DNA from: Blasia pusilla
Lineage: Eukaryota > Marchantiophyta > Marchantiopsida > Blasiales
Reading direction: 5' to 3'
Assembly: GCA_050084515.1 (NCBI GenBank)
Contig: CM114275.1
Coordinates: 19,220,001 to 19,284,000 of the forward strand
DNA length: 64,000 nucleotides
Below are positions 10,804-23,231 of this stretch, piece after piece. Position numbers and translations under genes: made by a program. Each line of letters opens with the position of its first letter. The stretch's first letter is position 1. The notes under the pieces are model-generated. The model worked only from the letters and a program-made list of their open reading frames with translations. It did not search any database and was not told the DNA's origin.

Positions 10804-12567
10804 TCAATCACTCAATCCAACATGCGGCACTCAATCTACACTCTCTCACTTAAACGTGTGTTGTGCGGCAACAAGTGGCGTGGTACAACAAATCGTCTAC
10901 TGTCCTATCATCTCATCGATAGGACACACCCTTAACAGTGGACATCCCACATAGGTCTATGTCCCCTAAACCCATACATCAATGATGCTCTCAACATTTG
11001 CACAAAACCCAATATCCCCAAATAACTTCCCAATGCCCAAAAATCCCCAACACGTGCAGGGCAAAAGACTAGAATGGGTAACCTGACAATAAATGTCGAT
11101 GTTGCTCCTCAACAAGTGCAAATCTTAACCCCAACTCGATCGTGAAGACAACTCCTCCATATAGCACGTCGTACTCCCTTGGTATTGACAATGCTCAAAT
11201 CTCGTCGATGTGCGGTGCAGGTCCAGCGATCCGGTGCGGCACTGGCAGCACGAAACGGGTACAGATGGCACGATACTGAAGAATGGGGTGCGGCACTCGG
11301 CGACATACCCTCCTCAATCAACAAAACACAATGTGCTCCTAGTGATGGTGCGGCTCCGCGATCGAGACGATGCGGTGCGGCCGGAAGCGGCATGGCGCGG
11401 CAATTGGCGACGCGTTGTGGCTACGCGCATCACGACACGCTACTCGATCTTTGTTGAACGGCTACAAATCACGACATAACAAAGCAAACGGAACACTAAG
11501 ATCCCATCAATCCAAAAATGCAAACGGCCGACCCTAAACAGAGGCAACCGCGACGGTTCGGGACAGAGATTAAGACGCCCAGCTCTACGGGTGACAATAA
11601 CGCACGATCAGACGGAGCAGCGCATGACTACATGGGGGCTCAATATTTTGTCGGCACTAGGAGGTCCGAAAACCGGGTAGTGGCCCTCAACCGTCGACGG
11701 ACCACACAACATAAAAGGGCGGTTTGCACGTCTCCGGGACAATCGGCTAGGATGTGGTAGGACTGACGTTGTCCCCCGCCAAAAAATATTATTATTAGTT
11801 AACTAGAATAACCCCGAGAAAATTGGATCTCCACTATCTTTCCCTACTTGACAGCCCCCCTCCTGATAAGTCTGCAAATTGAATGCCTTACCACAAATCC
11901 CACCTAAGATTGAGGGTCAACACCCCCCAAAAATGGGATCTACTCACCCTACCTCCAAATAGCTGAATTCACTTGTCCTATCCATCAAGTAAACTGATTT
12001 TTTTTCTACCTCTCAAGAAATAATTTCTACCCAAAATTTCAAAATTTTACTCACACTCTTGAAACGGTGGCTATGGCAGCCCCAAAAAAATGATCATAAC
12101 CCCGTGCTCCAATCTCCAAATTATGCATCGTTTATTCTACAACGTACATCACTTCCCCATATGCAACCTCGTCAAAGCGGTTTCTCCATTTGATTTTCCA
12201 CCAAAACTGACAGGACTGTCGTGCAGCCATACTTCTCTTTCTCCTACGCAAAATTTGGCACCGCTTCCGTGATGATTTCTCCCAACAAAAATGTAAAACC
12301 TAAAAAAATACAAATCAGCAAGCTACACGGTGCTCCCGAGAGCACCGGCATGGGGCAACCTACCCCCATACTCAATCCCTATAGAAAATTGGGCAGCGCT
12401 TCCATGCACCACTCTTCCACAAAAAAAATCGGCAAAGGAAACATCAAAAGTAAGCGGATTTTGGTCCGGTGAGCATTCCCATGAACCGTTAAATGGGAAA
12501 TATGATCCCCAACCTACAAAACTAGCGAGTGACCACCGAGATCCCCCATGAAGCTCACTCAGTCCTT
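10803..12567 (-). other. Leader between 5' LTR and gag
   Basis: This long stretch has no intact gene. A GC-rich part (11200-11750) is rich in GTGCGGC-like words. The part at 11760-12560 is AT-rich with runs of C and A. Its position between the LTR and gag marks it as the untranslated leader of the retrotransposon. No tRNA-complementary primer-binding site was recognised next to 12567. Confidence 0.55.
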
Positions 12568-13283
12568 CTCTCTTTGTAAATCAAGTAGATCCAATCTCTC
12601 TCGACACCATAACTCTCAAATGTGTGCACTCTCACATGTCTCTCTTAATGTCAAACATAACCCACTCTCCTAATGAGAGGTTTGGGTTACACTCACAAGG
12701 CAGGCAAGACCATAGCTCCGTCGCCTCATGCCAAGAGGTTCAACAAAGAGAGAATGAGCTCTCAAGCTCTCTCTCCTTGAGGTATATGCCCTTCCCTCTC
12801 CCAAGCTCTCTCCTCGCTAACCTATGCTCAAAGTTCACCTCCTTGGTTCTTGACCTGTTGTAACGGGTCAAGGGAAACTTCCCAAAGTGGAAAATCAACT
12901 CTACCAAACATGGAAACTTACCCAAAATAATGAATTTCTCTATTTGGCTCCAAATGAGCCGAAACGAAGAAGAAACCTACTCTCCTAAGTTTCCCGATAC
13001 CTCAATAGGTTACCCTCAACCTCCTACGCATGTTCTCCTCTACTCGCGAAGGTGCTCTACCAGATCTCTCTGATCTATCCTAAAAAGTCGTGACACATTA
13101 CTCGTAAGTCACCCCTCTTCCACTTTCTCCTTCATTTGTTGTGCCTCCTCCTCAAGAAAAAGCCCATAAATCATGAGACTTTATCACAATATTGACTCCA
13201 ATGCTAGGACCATAAGGGAATTAAATAAGCCTTCAAAGGACTACTCGATCAAGTTGGGAATTTAAAATCAAACACCCTTAACT
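12568..13283 (-). repeat. 5' LTR of the gypsy element (truncated)
   Basis: Bases 12568-13079 (block B2) align with 3177-3663. Bases 13080-13283 are a partial copy of the 348-bp unit that is tandemly repeated at 1600-3050. In element direction the LTR is thus C then B, ending in TTTACA at 12568. The expected TGGAGACA start is absent, because sequence beyond 13283 is unrelated and leads into the Helitron remnant. Confidence 0.75.
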
Positions 13284-13690
13284 GTTGGGAATTACGATTA
13301 GATATCTAAGTGAAATACATAATGCTTCATAAAGGACGCATTGTGTTTCATGGAATGGTCAAATTAAAACATATCTTCAAATTGAAGACAAACACTTTTT
13401 TTTTCCTCACTTAAAAATTATGCTCCAATCGTAATATACAATAAAATTAATTAAGTGGAGCATCAACTCGTTCAATAAAACATATCAATCGTTGTTTATG
13501 ACTCATAATTTACTAGGCAAGTGCAACACATATGACTCGTCATGACTAAAGGATTTTGCTAACTACTCATGTCATAAGCGGACGACTAGGTAAGTAGCAC
13601 GACCCAATATTTAATGACTAAACCATTCTAGTCATAATTTGAGTCATTCTTTCGGTCAGTCATTTAAAGTTAAGTCATAAAAACCATATA
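13284..13690. other. AT-rich stretch at LTR/Helitron junction
   Basis: No ORF of note. It is AT-rich, with several GTCAT/ATGAC words near 13530-13680. It probably contains the 5' end of the Helitron, but no terminal TC with a clear boundary could be fixed. Confidence 0.4.
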
Positions 13691-16650
13691 TTTATTCTAG
13701 TGTATCCTTATATATGTTCAAATAGTATATAAGTCCCCAATTACCAGGTAGCCCAGCTTGGCATAGAAAGCATTTGAAGGACTTGAAAGCCATTGTCCAC
13801 AAATGGGGCAAGCCCCATTTTTCCTCACTTTGACCTCTGATGAAATTTGAGAAACGCGATGGCAGAAGTTCACAGATATGGAAACCTTGCTGAAAGACTT
13901 TAATCCCATTTTCACATGGTGAGATGCCCCCTTGCTGAGTGTGCAAAATTGTTTCACACCAGGTTATATTCTTTTCTCAGTCAATTTATTTTTAATGGGC
14001 CATGCTTACTTGGGAAAATGGTTAATTACTTGCTACGTTATGAGTTGCAAGGTAGGGGTATTCTTCATTGTCACACGATTTTATGGTTGGAGCCCTCAAA
14101 TGTAGACCAAGTAACCTCTGAGATATGTACATACATACCAACACAGGCTACTGATATTTCACTACCCAATTTATCGTAGCGTTAGAAGGAGAAACTTGAT
14201 ACTTTGCTAACATATGTATTGAAGAAAAAATTACATAAGTGCAAAGATGGTGTTTTTGTTGTGCGGAAAAGCCAAACAAAACCATATTTTCATCTTACCT
14301 TTCCATCACCTATTAACCTTGAACTAGTTCCCTTCATTGATCCTTTAACAATGAAGTGGAATTACTATAGACCATCTCCTCAACATCGTAATGTAAATAC
14401 ATACCATCCACTCATTTTACTTCTTTGGGAGATCATATGAACATATAGCGTGTGACCAGTACTGACTAGAGCTAAAGTATACCCTTAAGTCTAAACCCAC
14501 TTGCTCCTTGGACATTGACATAGAAACTGCCAGATGTCTAGATCTTGGTTGACTAAGATCAAACTAAAGTTGATTTTTGGAATGGTCCTCAACAGGTTTG
14601 TGTCTTCCACAGAAGTTGCTTTAACATCGATGCAGATACCCATAATTTATAGGTCTCGATTTGCCACATACATTGATTGTAATCCTCCACATATAAGGAG
14701 TTCCTTGTATAAAAATGCTTCAATTTTTTGAATGGCCCCAACATGTTTGTGTCTCCTACAAAAGTTTCTTTAATATCAATGCAGATACCCATAATCTATA
14801 TATCTCAATTTGTCACATACATTGACTATAATCCTCCCCATAGAAGGAGTTCTTTGTATAAAAATGCTTCAGTTCCATGTATTCGTCCAATTGTCCTATA
14901 TTCCAATAAACCACAAGTTTTTGAAAATATGACCTTCATAGACTATATGACTAATTATTAGTTGTTGAAAACTTATCCAAAGCAACTTACACCTTACATT
15001 GACTTAGACAACTTAGGTAATATAGTCTAAAAAACTACTTGTGTAGTTAGGTTTACTGAACTTCACCCACTTCACCAAACCAATGAAATTTTTTTATGTA
15101 GTTCTTCTTTTTTTAGTGTTTCGTTCTGATTTGAAAGTAGTATGTTGTCCTCTACTACAATCAAGTGGACTTATATCCATGAATGTATTTTCAGGCAGAT
15201 AATTAGATCTATTGATGATGTTTAAAGAGTGGTTAAAGCACATGCCTTAAAAAATATTTGGAGTCAGATCCATGTAGCAGAAATCCTTGCAAAAAGTGCA
15301 TGATCTTTTACAACGTGAACTATCGGTTAATATCACATAACTTATGTCAGCACAATCTCCTCCACAAACATAACAGTCTACATCACACATAACATATCCT
15401 ACTGAACTTGACATAGCTTATCTAAATAGGGAACAATGCAAACTTTCTCGCCTTTTCCAAGATATCAAATCTGGTCTAGTACTACTCAAAGGACCACCTG
15501 GGTGTGGGATTTTTTTTTAATTACATTCATGTGTAGCTATTGGAAGTACAAAAAAATGTCTCCAATTTTAACAGCAAGAACAGGTTTTGCTATTGTGAGA
15601 CTTCGCGCTGAAGCTACTACTGTCCATTCAACATTAACAATACCAATAAAAGACGATCTTCCACGTATGCATGTTGCATCTAACAACTATTTGAGACTTA
15701 AGACATATGAAGTTATAGTTAAGATGAGTGTTCAATGCTCACACCCAAGTTACTTCAAATTATAGCCATGCGTTTAAATGAAGTATCATCTTCATCATCC
15801 CCAACTCCTTTGGTGGAAAATTGGTTCTCCTGGTTGGAGACTTGTGCCAAATACCACCAGTTTGTAATCATAGATGCTCTGAATTATGTAGAAGTTGTCA
15901 CATCAGCTCCTCTACATTCTTCACTGATATCTTAACCTTTCAACTTACCACTCCAATGAGACATGTTAAAGATCCACCATGTCTATTGATTCTGAACTCA
16001 AGATCATATAACATGATGTCTATCTTCTTGTTTTGTCTTTGAAGATGGTGCCATTTACTTTATTAACTCTCAAACAATAATAGTTTGCACTCATTGTAAA
16101 GATGTATCGATTTTCAATGTGTTAGCACTTAGAAGGCTCTTTGGTGATATGTCCATTGTAGAAGTGAATGTCCGATGCGCCTACAACACCCGATTTTATT
16201 TCTTGGCTACAAGACGAGACATTTCACCACTTTCCTTTTGTGGCCCTTCAATGCACACTCATATTAACATCCAACATCAACTTGAGAATACAAGCTACTA
16301 ATGGATCTTTAGAAAAAAATTTGAGCTTATATATAAAGATAATAAGATAGAATAGATTCAGATTATAATTCTCTCAAGCGGTAAGTTTGTTACTATATCT
16401 AGGATAAAGTTTGCAGCATTAAGGTATTATTTGGACTGCAAATATCTTAAGAAAAATTTTCCTCTTGTACTTGGGTATGCCACGACTACTCATGAAAGTT
16501 AGGGTTCAACTATAAGTGGACGTTGTCTTTTGGTAATCATGTCTAGTTTTGCGCTAGGACTTGCCTATGTGATGTTATCCCGAGTTAAGAATAGAAGGCG
16601 TTCACAAATTTTTGGCGATCTGGTACCTAATGATTTTAAAGTATTTGATA
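13690..16650 (+). pseudogene. Helitron Rep/Pif1-like helicase remnant
   Basis: The + strand carries, in shifting frames with many stops: a Rep (HUH-type) block ELQGRGILHCHTILWLE with His-Cys-His at 14066-14074; a segment like YHPLILLLWE; the motif EVALTSMQIPIIYRS (and a second copy near 14770, so part is duplicated); and FRSDLKVV. The helicase part has a Walker A-like LLKGPPGCG (about 15482-15511), the segment LVLLVGDLCQIPPV (about 15822-15862), and the last motif FALGLAYVMLSRV (about 16546-16584). This order is that of Helitron RepHel proteins, which nick and unwind DNA for rolling-circle transposition. It is strongly decayed. The two MQIPIIY copies suggest an internal duplication of about 145 bp at 14590-14870. 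Confidence 0.85.
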
Positions 16651-17360
16651 CTTTGTGACAGTACTCACGATACACTTATTTCTTTCTACACAAGTCATTA
16701 TGGCTTCTTGCGGCAATTCTTCAAGGGCACACTCAAGCATATCATCGAATCAAACTCACCCTACAGCTCAGCCACCTCTTAATGCTAGAGAAGCAACTAT
16801 CAATCAACATGATGGGAATCCAAGCAATGTCAATAATACACTTCACTCTACATCAATGCATAAATAGAGCGCGTAACCATCTGAGGTTTGTTATTTCTTT
16901 CATCCTTCCTTACTTTCTATCCTCATGCTTCCTCAATTTTGAGCTAACATTAAGTTATTAGGTCCCTGCGAATCATTTAGACTTTCCAAATATGATCTTG
17001 AACGACATAAATACGCTTCAAGAGGATATCATGCCCAAATATACAAGTTCCACGGAGAACCAGATGAAGTACTTAGATAACGTTGGAGTGATGCCCGTTT
17101 TTTGGGAGCATGGCATCACTATACGTCAAATGCAGACTTTCATTGCACAAGGTTAGATATGGGATTCCAAGTTCCGAAGAATCCATAAGGAAGGACCAAC
17201 ATCGGGTGAAAATCATACTTTTTATTATGTTCTGAGTGTTCTTTGTGCATAAACCTACATACACTAAAATTTTGTACATCTCCACTTGAAAGTCACTACT
17301 TATCCACTTGTACCTAACTATTCCTCCATTCTACTTTGCTTTTTCAAGAAAATAGAAAGA
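16650..17360 (+). other. Coding-like remnants after the helicase
   Basis: A 70-codon open frame (16655-16867) is rich in Ser, Asn and His, without a known domain. Bases 16960-17160 read DLERHKYASRGYHAQIYKF with a stop soon after, which looks like eroded coding sequence. These may be further Helitron genes or captured host exons. No family was recognised. Confidence 0.35.
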
Positions 17361-17364
17361 AGCT

Positions 17365-17820
17365 TTGAGGTTCAAAAATGCTGATTTCAAGGAGGCATCC
17401 TTAACTAGGAAGGGTGCAACCCACCTGTTCAACCTTATCTTTGGTGGCATACGCCTAGACCAACTACGTATGCTTAGGCATGAATTTCATTTTCCTATTG
17501 GGATGCTCCTAGACCTGACCTCTGTGAAAGAAAGCCACTTACTTGAGCGCATGAAGACTACACGTGATGATGGCGAATTGCCTAAGTTTATGCCTCTTCC
17601 AATAGATGTAGATAATTCCCACCATTTTCTATTGTTTCCTAAATTTCATGATGTAATCATTATATCTTCAACACCTAGAAGTAGCAACCATGACGCACCA
17701 TCTGAAACTCCAAGCTTGTTTGGAAGTCCTCTTAAGAATGAAACCTTTTCCATTCTGCCAAGTGACAATTACGATCCCACTCCTACTCTTGCATCGCCCA
17801 AAAAGCGCAAATGCTCTTAA
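17365..17820 (+). CDS. Uncharacterised 151-codon ORF downstream of the Helitron helicase
   Basis: The frame opens with ATG (MRFKNADFKEASLTRKGA) and ends in a basic PKKRKCS tail, which resembles an SV40-type nuclear localisation signal. The second half is Ser/Pro-rich (STPRSSNHDAPSETPSLFG). No domain is recognised. It is the longest intact frame in the Helitron neighbourhood, where everything else is broken. It could be a 3' exon: sequence upstream at 17335-17360 is pyrimidine-rich and includes TTTTTCAAG. Function is unknown. Confidence 0.4.
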   Translation: MRFKNADFKEASLTRKGATHLFNLIFGGIRLDQLRMLRHEFHFPIGMLLDLTSVKESHLLERMKTTRDDGELPKFMPLPIDVDNSHHFLLFPKFHDVIIISSTPRSSNHDAPSETPSLFGSPLKNETFSILPSDNYDPTPTLASPKKRKCS

Positions 17821-19240
17821 GCTATATCATGTCTAGTTAATTAATCCTCCAATTACTGGATTTAAAGCTCTAGTTTATTATGTCACTTTATATTTTGCAA
17901 TGCATTTTAACATTCACTTAAACTCACATTTTATCTGCAATTTTTGTGCAGGTCTTTCTTGCTGCTCCAGATCTATTTTCTACTTCAACAGTACAATAAG
18001 TTATTAGTAGATTTCTTTTCAATATAGTCTGCTGTGTCTTATTACCTTCGATTGCAACTATGTCCAACACCTGCTGCCATTTCTTCCTAAATTTTTTACA
18101 TGCTGGAAACAACAATACGCATTTATATTTTGATACTTCAAACTATGCATCCACACTTCAATTGGATAACTTCGTCACTTATAGCAATTCAATTTTGCTT
18201 CATTTGCATTATGTTTTCTTTTCTACATAACAGTTTCTTTTGTAATTTTTTTTTTGTTTCTATGATTCCTATTATGTCTCTTCCAGTTGTCTCCATATCA
18301 CCTATCAAGGAGCACATTTCAAATGTATTTTAAAAATCTTCCCATGTTATATTCTTAGTTCCATTTGGTTTTTTTTCTCTTATGCGTTACCTTGCGAGTG
18401 ATTTTGTCCATAATGTAACTCATTCTATTTTCCTTTAGAACTAATGTAGCTGTTTGATCCTGTAACTCGAGAGATCAAATTTATGAACACGTTGGCCATC
18501 ATGCTATGGTCCGTTTCATCAAGCTGGATGTAGTCCATCTCATCAACGCTTCACTCATGATACTAACGTGGATGCATCACTGCAACACCATCAGTAAGTG
18601 TCATCCAGCAGACCTAGCAGATGCCTACAAGTAGTTTGTTCTTAATCTAGATATTGCTCAAGAGCACATCTCAAGCTTATCCACTCAAGTTAGTCTTCTC
18701 AGTAGTCTGCTGCAAGATGCATTACAAGATAATCAGCAAAATACTAATGAGATAGGGACACTCAATACACTAATTAAGGATTGCACGGCACAACTTTATG
18801 ATTTTGCAAAAGATGTTGCCCCAATATTTGAATTCATTCCCAAGCTTTCATTGCAGTTGCTTCTATTGCAATGCATGTTGCGTGACTATAGAAGTTAGAG
18901 TTGTTCAATTGTAACCTTCAAGCACCAACGTATTCTTCTGCAACTCTGATGACATAGACATCAACTCAGTGCAGTTTTCATAATAAATTTTTCCATATGC
19001 TATACCTGTTGCATTTGCTTACACTCTCATAAATTTCTTATTATCCTCCAATCACTATTTCTTGTACCGTTGTGTCTTTTAGGATCAATTTTCAGCTAAT
19101 CTACATCAAGTTCACTATACCGACACAACCAAGCGATATGCATTTTGTTTTCATATTAATTTTTTTCATCTATTTGTTTCTTTCACATTTTGTAAAGCTT
19201 TTTCATGTTGTTAGATAAACAACGGGTCTTCAAAATATGC
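17821..19240. other. AT-rich region with a helical-protein remnant
   Basis: Mostly AT-rich. Bases about 18475-18870 on + are nearly free of stops and read AQEHISSLSTQVSLLSSLLQ and NTLIKDCTAQLYDFAKDV, a likely coiled-coil remnant. A stop near 18632 breaks it. No gene model is supported. Confidence 0.35.
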
Positions 19241-19726
19241 CAAGCACTCAACAACATTTCAAAATTTACCGGACCGGAAAGGTACCGGTTCTCACGACAA
19301 AGCAGTCCGGACCTTGCATAGCTTAGTATCTCTCCTCTATTTGTTGGCGGTTCGGAGTGATGTGTTCCCGACGTTGGCTGCCTAGTAAGATTGCGACAAG
19401 TGTTGGCCGCTTCCGCACATGCAGAGCGCCGCCCGGTAGTGGGGAATCAGGCAGCGACGCCGCTAAACCCAGCCGCGCGAACCCGAGCCAGCCCAAAGTC
19501 CACCGCTCGGGAAATACGTAGACCGGGGAGATTAGGTTGCCGGCGGACTTCCAGTCGATCCGCTGTGGATTCTGGAAAGGCCCGTCCTCCTTCCTCTGTT
19601 TCCCGAAACGAAACGAGCAGACGGGAAATGCGACCGGAGGTGCCGGTTATCCTTTTCTGAGGGTTTGACGGCCTAGCCGGCTCCGCCAGCCAACAATGAT
19701 CGTACACGTCGACGACTCCCGCGGGG

Positions 19727-19744
19727 CCTGTAGGCGCCTACAGG
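19727..19744. promoter_or_regulatory. Perfect 18-bp palindrome upstream of the PRXII TATA box
   Basis: CCTGTAGGCGCCTACAGG equals its own reverse complement. It ends 14 bp before the TATA box in a GC-rich promoter, a position that fits a dimeric transcription-factor site. The factor is unknown. Confidence 0.6.
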
Positions 19745-19758
19745 CAGTGGCCGCGGAC

Positions 19759-19766
19759 TATATAAG
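19759..19766 (+). promoter_or_regulatory. TATA box of the peroxiredoxin gene
   Basis: TATATAAG stands about 190 bp before the ATG, after a GC-rich stretch. Transcription would start near 19790. The 5' UTR contains a GA-rich tract (about 19815-19843). Confidence 0.7.
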
Positions 19767-19955
19767 GATAACCAGTTCTGGTTTCAATCTCGGAGCAGTT
19801 TGAAGATACATGTATAGAGAGAGAGTGAGATAGAGAGAAAAGGGTAGGAGCTGAGCGGTCTCAAAGGCGGAGGTCATTGACGGGTCTTCGTAGTCGCTGT
19901 TGTAGGTTGGTTTGGGATTGTGTAGATCACCTCTGCGAATTGGACGACAGTCGAG

Positions 19956-21777
19956 ATGGGACATATCGCTGTAGGTGAGAAACTGCCGGAGGGTGAGTTG
20001 TCGTATATTGGTGATGACAACACCCCGAAGAAGCTGTCGATTCATGAAGCTGGAGCCGGCAAGAAGATCGTGCTTTTTGGAGTTCCTGGAGCATTCACTC
20101 CCACATGCAGGTCTATTCTTGGTCTCTGTACCCTCCGATCTGCTCGAGTTTGTTCCATCTGATTCTGTGCCATCACTTCCCGTTCGAGCTTTGGGATGCT
20201 GAAGTATATATTTGTAGATGTTGTGGTGCATCTCACTTATATTTCTATTGTGAATTGCCCTTGGAATTTTTGTAATGGTCGCTTGCAAATCCTCGCCAAG
20301 TTTATGACTGTAACAGACTATTTCCTTTTCTGAGTGCAAGTTTCTTCTACTTGACTAAAAGACGTTAAGGTTCACCTGGTTAACCAACCCTAAGATTTGG
20401 AATCGATTCAGTTTCCACATGCGTTGGATGGATCACACTCTTCAATGGTCCTACTATATCTAAGTCCTGCTTAGTACTCCTTCATGGAAAAAATACTTCT
20501 CCGAACACGAGAGTTATCTTTTTCTAGTAATTCAATCTTTCGATGGAGGATGTCGAATGTTCGTTACTTACTAGCAACCTCGGACTTTCCTTTCGTGAAT
20601 AGAACTGTCGAAGCTGTCCTGGTGAGTTTTCGGAGGACTTCTGTTCATGCACTCACCTGTAAACACCATTGAACATTTTAGTGACGAAAGCCCTTTGTTG
20701 CCATCGCAGTTTGAAGCACGTGCCAGGATTTCTCGAGCATGGACCTGAGCTGAAAAAGAAGGGAGTCTCGTCAATCTTGTGTGTCTCCGGTAAGTTTTCT
20801 GTCCCACTTGAATCGAAATGAAAAGGTTTGGCATTCCATCCAAAATGTTCTTTATTTATTGATGTTGAATGCATGAGAATTTGAATTTTGTAGTCCCATG
20901 AATTTGGCTTGTATGAGTGAATTGCTGCTCTTTCTTGGTCAAATAGCCTCTTGTATTTATTTCTTAACTCTCTACACGTTTGTATGTGTAAACAAATTCA
21001 GCGGATGATCATCCATTGATATTGTCCAGGAGGAGGGCAGCTTAGCTTGACGTCCTTTGGGCTATGCTTTTAGAGAATCTTTTTCGCTTTTTTCACCCTT
21101 GACCTCAAAAGAAATGTCATGCTTTAATTTGCACCCTAAGTATAGATGAGTAGGTCATTCATGTGTGCTGTGTTTCCTTCCATAGTGACAATTTCTCGCA
21201 CACTGTCCTGGCAAAATAAAGCTAGTCAGTCTTAAAGGGTAACTCCGGTGTTTAAGCAAAACTTTGTAGTCATAAAGGTTTTTAGTGAGCTTGTAAGAAA
21301 TTTTAATAGTCGACTCATACATGTCTCATTTGAATATTTGTTTTTCATCAAGAAAAGTTTCCTAGAAGAAGTGATGATCATTGTCCTCGAGTACTTGGTG
21401 TTAGCATTTTCCTTCAAAAAGACTAGATAAAGGGAGCAGCCGGTGTTACGAGTCTTGCTCTTTTTAAATTCGATTTATGATTTTAACATTTTAAGTTGTT
21501 TTCATGTCCTGATGCAGTGAATGATCCTTTCGTTGTGAAGGCGTGGGCACAAACATATCCCAACAATAGTGATATCATTCAGTTCCTAGCTGATGGATCT
21601 GCTAATTACACCAAGGCTTTGGGCTTGGAGCTGGACCTCACATCCAAGGGACTAGGAGTTCGCTCTGAGCGGTTTGCCTTGCTTGTAGATGATCTCATTG
21701 TAAAGGTAGCTAATATTGAGAACAGTGGTGGTTTTGAGGTTTCAAGTGCAGAGCAGATCTTGAAAGCCTTGGAGTGA
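19956..21777 (+). CDS. PRXII: Type II peroxiredoxin (cytosolic PRXIIB/C/D-like), 3 exons
   Basis: Exons 19956-20110, 20710-20789 and 21518-21777 join in phase to a 164-residue protein, the usual length of plant cytosolic type II peroxiredoxins. Both introns are GT-AG. Residues 43-51 read VPGAFTPTC with the peroxidatic Cys51, which lies at the very end of exon 1. The resolving Cys76 is in exon 2 (SSILCVSV). RSERFALLVDD and the C-terminal SSAEQILKALE complete the fold. There is no transit peptide: the protein starts MGHIAVGEKLPEG, so a cytosolic enzyme is expected. It reduces H2O2 and alkyl hydroperoxides, using glutaredoxin or thioredoxin. The start follows a TATA box and a 170-nt leader. An AATAAA at 22177-22182 may be the poly(A) signal. 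Confidence in the exon model is high, because both junctions restore the conserved sequence. Confidence 0.97.
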
Positions 21778-23231
21778 CCTACATAGTGTAGACTGATATG
21801 AGCCAACTCTGGAATGTCTCACAAAGCGGGTTTTTCTTCAGTATTCATGCCTTTATGCCTCTGAAATGTTTTCCAGACTGATGTAAGCAACTCTTGAGTG
21901 TTCTCAAAATGCATCTTGCACTAAGATGGATCATTGTAATGTCTTGGAATAGGGTATGCATGTTTGGTGCGTACATGGGAACAATGTTATGGAAAGGATT
22001 GGCAAGTCCTTTCCATCTGACCGTTTGCCTGAGGTTATCAGTAGTTTCGAGATATTAACTTGGCTGAGCCCATGTTAATCGAAGCGACCTTTCAGCGTGG
22101 TGGGCTAAGAGCCGTCAATTGAAACGTCATTTTTCAATAGCTCGAGGGAATTGTGTCCTGCTACTCCCTTGCGACTAATAAACTGTTTTACAAAATTTGC
22201 TCGACTTCTGCTTATTTGTTTTAAATCTAGTTGAAATTTTTTTCTCGTTTCACTTCACTATTTTGCTTTGGGTATATTATGTAAAGTTCTAGGAAAGGGT
22301 TTTAGTTTCTGGTCAAATTAACGTGCTTTGTAAATGAAAAAGTAACCTCTTTTAAGGACACTGTTCATCGCAAAAACAGTTCTCACTTCTGCGTTCTTAG
22401 GGAAACATCGATAAACCTTTCCTTCATAACTCCTCCGTCTGACCCCAAAATTCAAGAACGATATCTTGCCTCAACCTTCACCTTCACCCACGTCTCTGCC
22501 TTTTCCCATCCCTTTTCACATAGCAGACTAACTGCTAATCTCATTATTTTGCTTGCATAGACAATGATATACCCATTAAACCTCTTTTGAATCCGACACA
22601 CTACATGAGAAGTAGGAGTCAGGTTCAAACCATAATTCAAACCTCCACCCGACCGTAACTGGACAAAGGACTCCAATCCTAATTACGTATCCTCCATTTC
22701 AGCTTTTTCCACTTCCATTAAGATTACTTATTCATATGAATACATAATGCATGTCCCCGTTGAGTCAGCAGCAGTTACTTTCAATATCCTACCTTTGATA
22801 CCTTTTGTAGAATAAAGCTTTAAAACCAATCGAAGTTTCTTTGATCCTCTCTTCTGATCTAAGGAAAGCCTAAACACTTTGAGTAGTCAAAATTTGACAG
22901 AGCTTTCGATGTGAAGTTTAACCCCTAGAACTAGAGTGTGCGCCAAGTGGCACTAGAATAATCTTAATAATTACAATTACTTGAACACTTCCTCAATTAA
23001 GTCCATTGAGAATCTAGAAATCCCATGACCTAATTACACAATGCAATGACTGGCGTATCTGCGAGCCGGGACAAATTGAATGCGTTCAATGTTGCTACAA
23101 ATGTACACTTTGCTAAACATAGTGAGGAGGATATGGAATCCCATCCCTTTTCAACTCCTTCCATGGAGTAAACTAAGATTATCTGTACGTCCTGACACCA
23201 TATCCCTCGTGAGCCACATCTTGTCATCCGT
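21778..23231. other. 3' flank between PRXII and FAM114 genes
   Basis: The two genes converge here. It holds the PRXII 3' UTR, with AATAAA at 22177-22182, and the FAM114 3' UTR on the other strand. The open frame at 22452-22676 (-) has no recognisable domain. Nothing else is seen. Confidence 0.6.

Larger units (their letters stand above)
3177..13283 (-). mobile_element. Ty3/gypsy LTR retrotransposon with C5-methyltransferase and PHD finger (decayed)
   Basis: Two direct repeats of about 490-510 bp (3177-3663 and 12568-13079) flank a - strand coding region. Its domain order is gag, retropepsin, cytosine-5 methyltransferase, reverse transcriptase with YIDD, RNase H, integrase (D, D, E visible) and a PHD finger. 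RT before integrase marks it as Ty3/gypsy rather than copia. Stops and frameshifts occur in every domain, so the copy cannot move by itself. A G-rich tract on the - strand (3783-3775) just before a TGGAGACA start at 3773 is a credible polypurine tract and 3' LTR start. I could not identify a primer-binding site next to 12568. The right LTR is cut short by a Helitron-like segment. Host-range and age cannot be judged here; an LTR alignment would date it. Confidence 0.9.

Noticed and set aside
19758-20339. 193-codon - strand ORF
   Set aside because: Antisense to the PRXII promoter and first exon.
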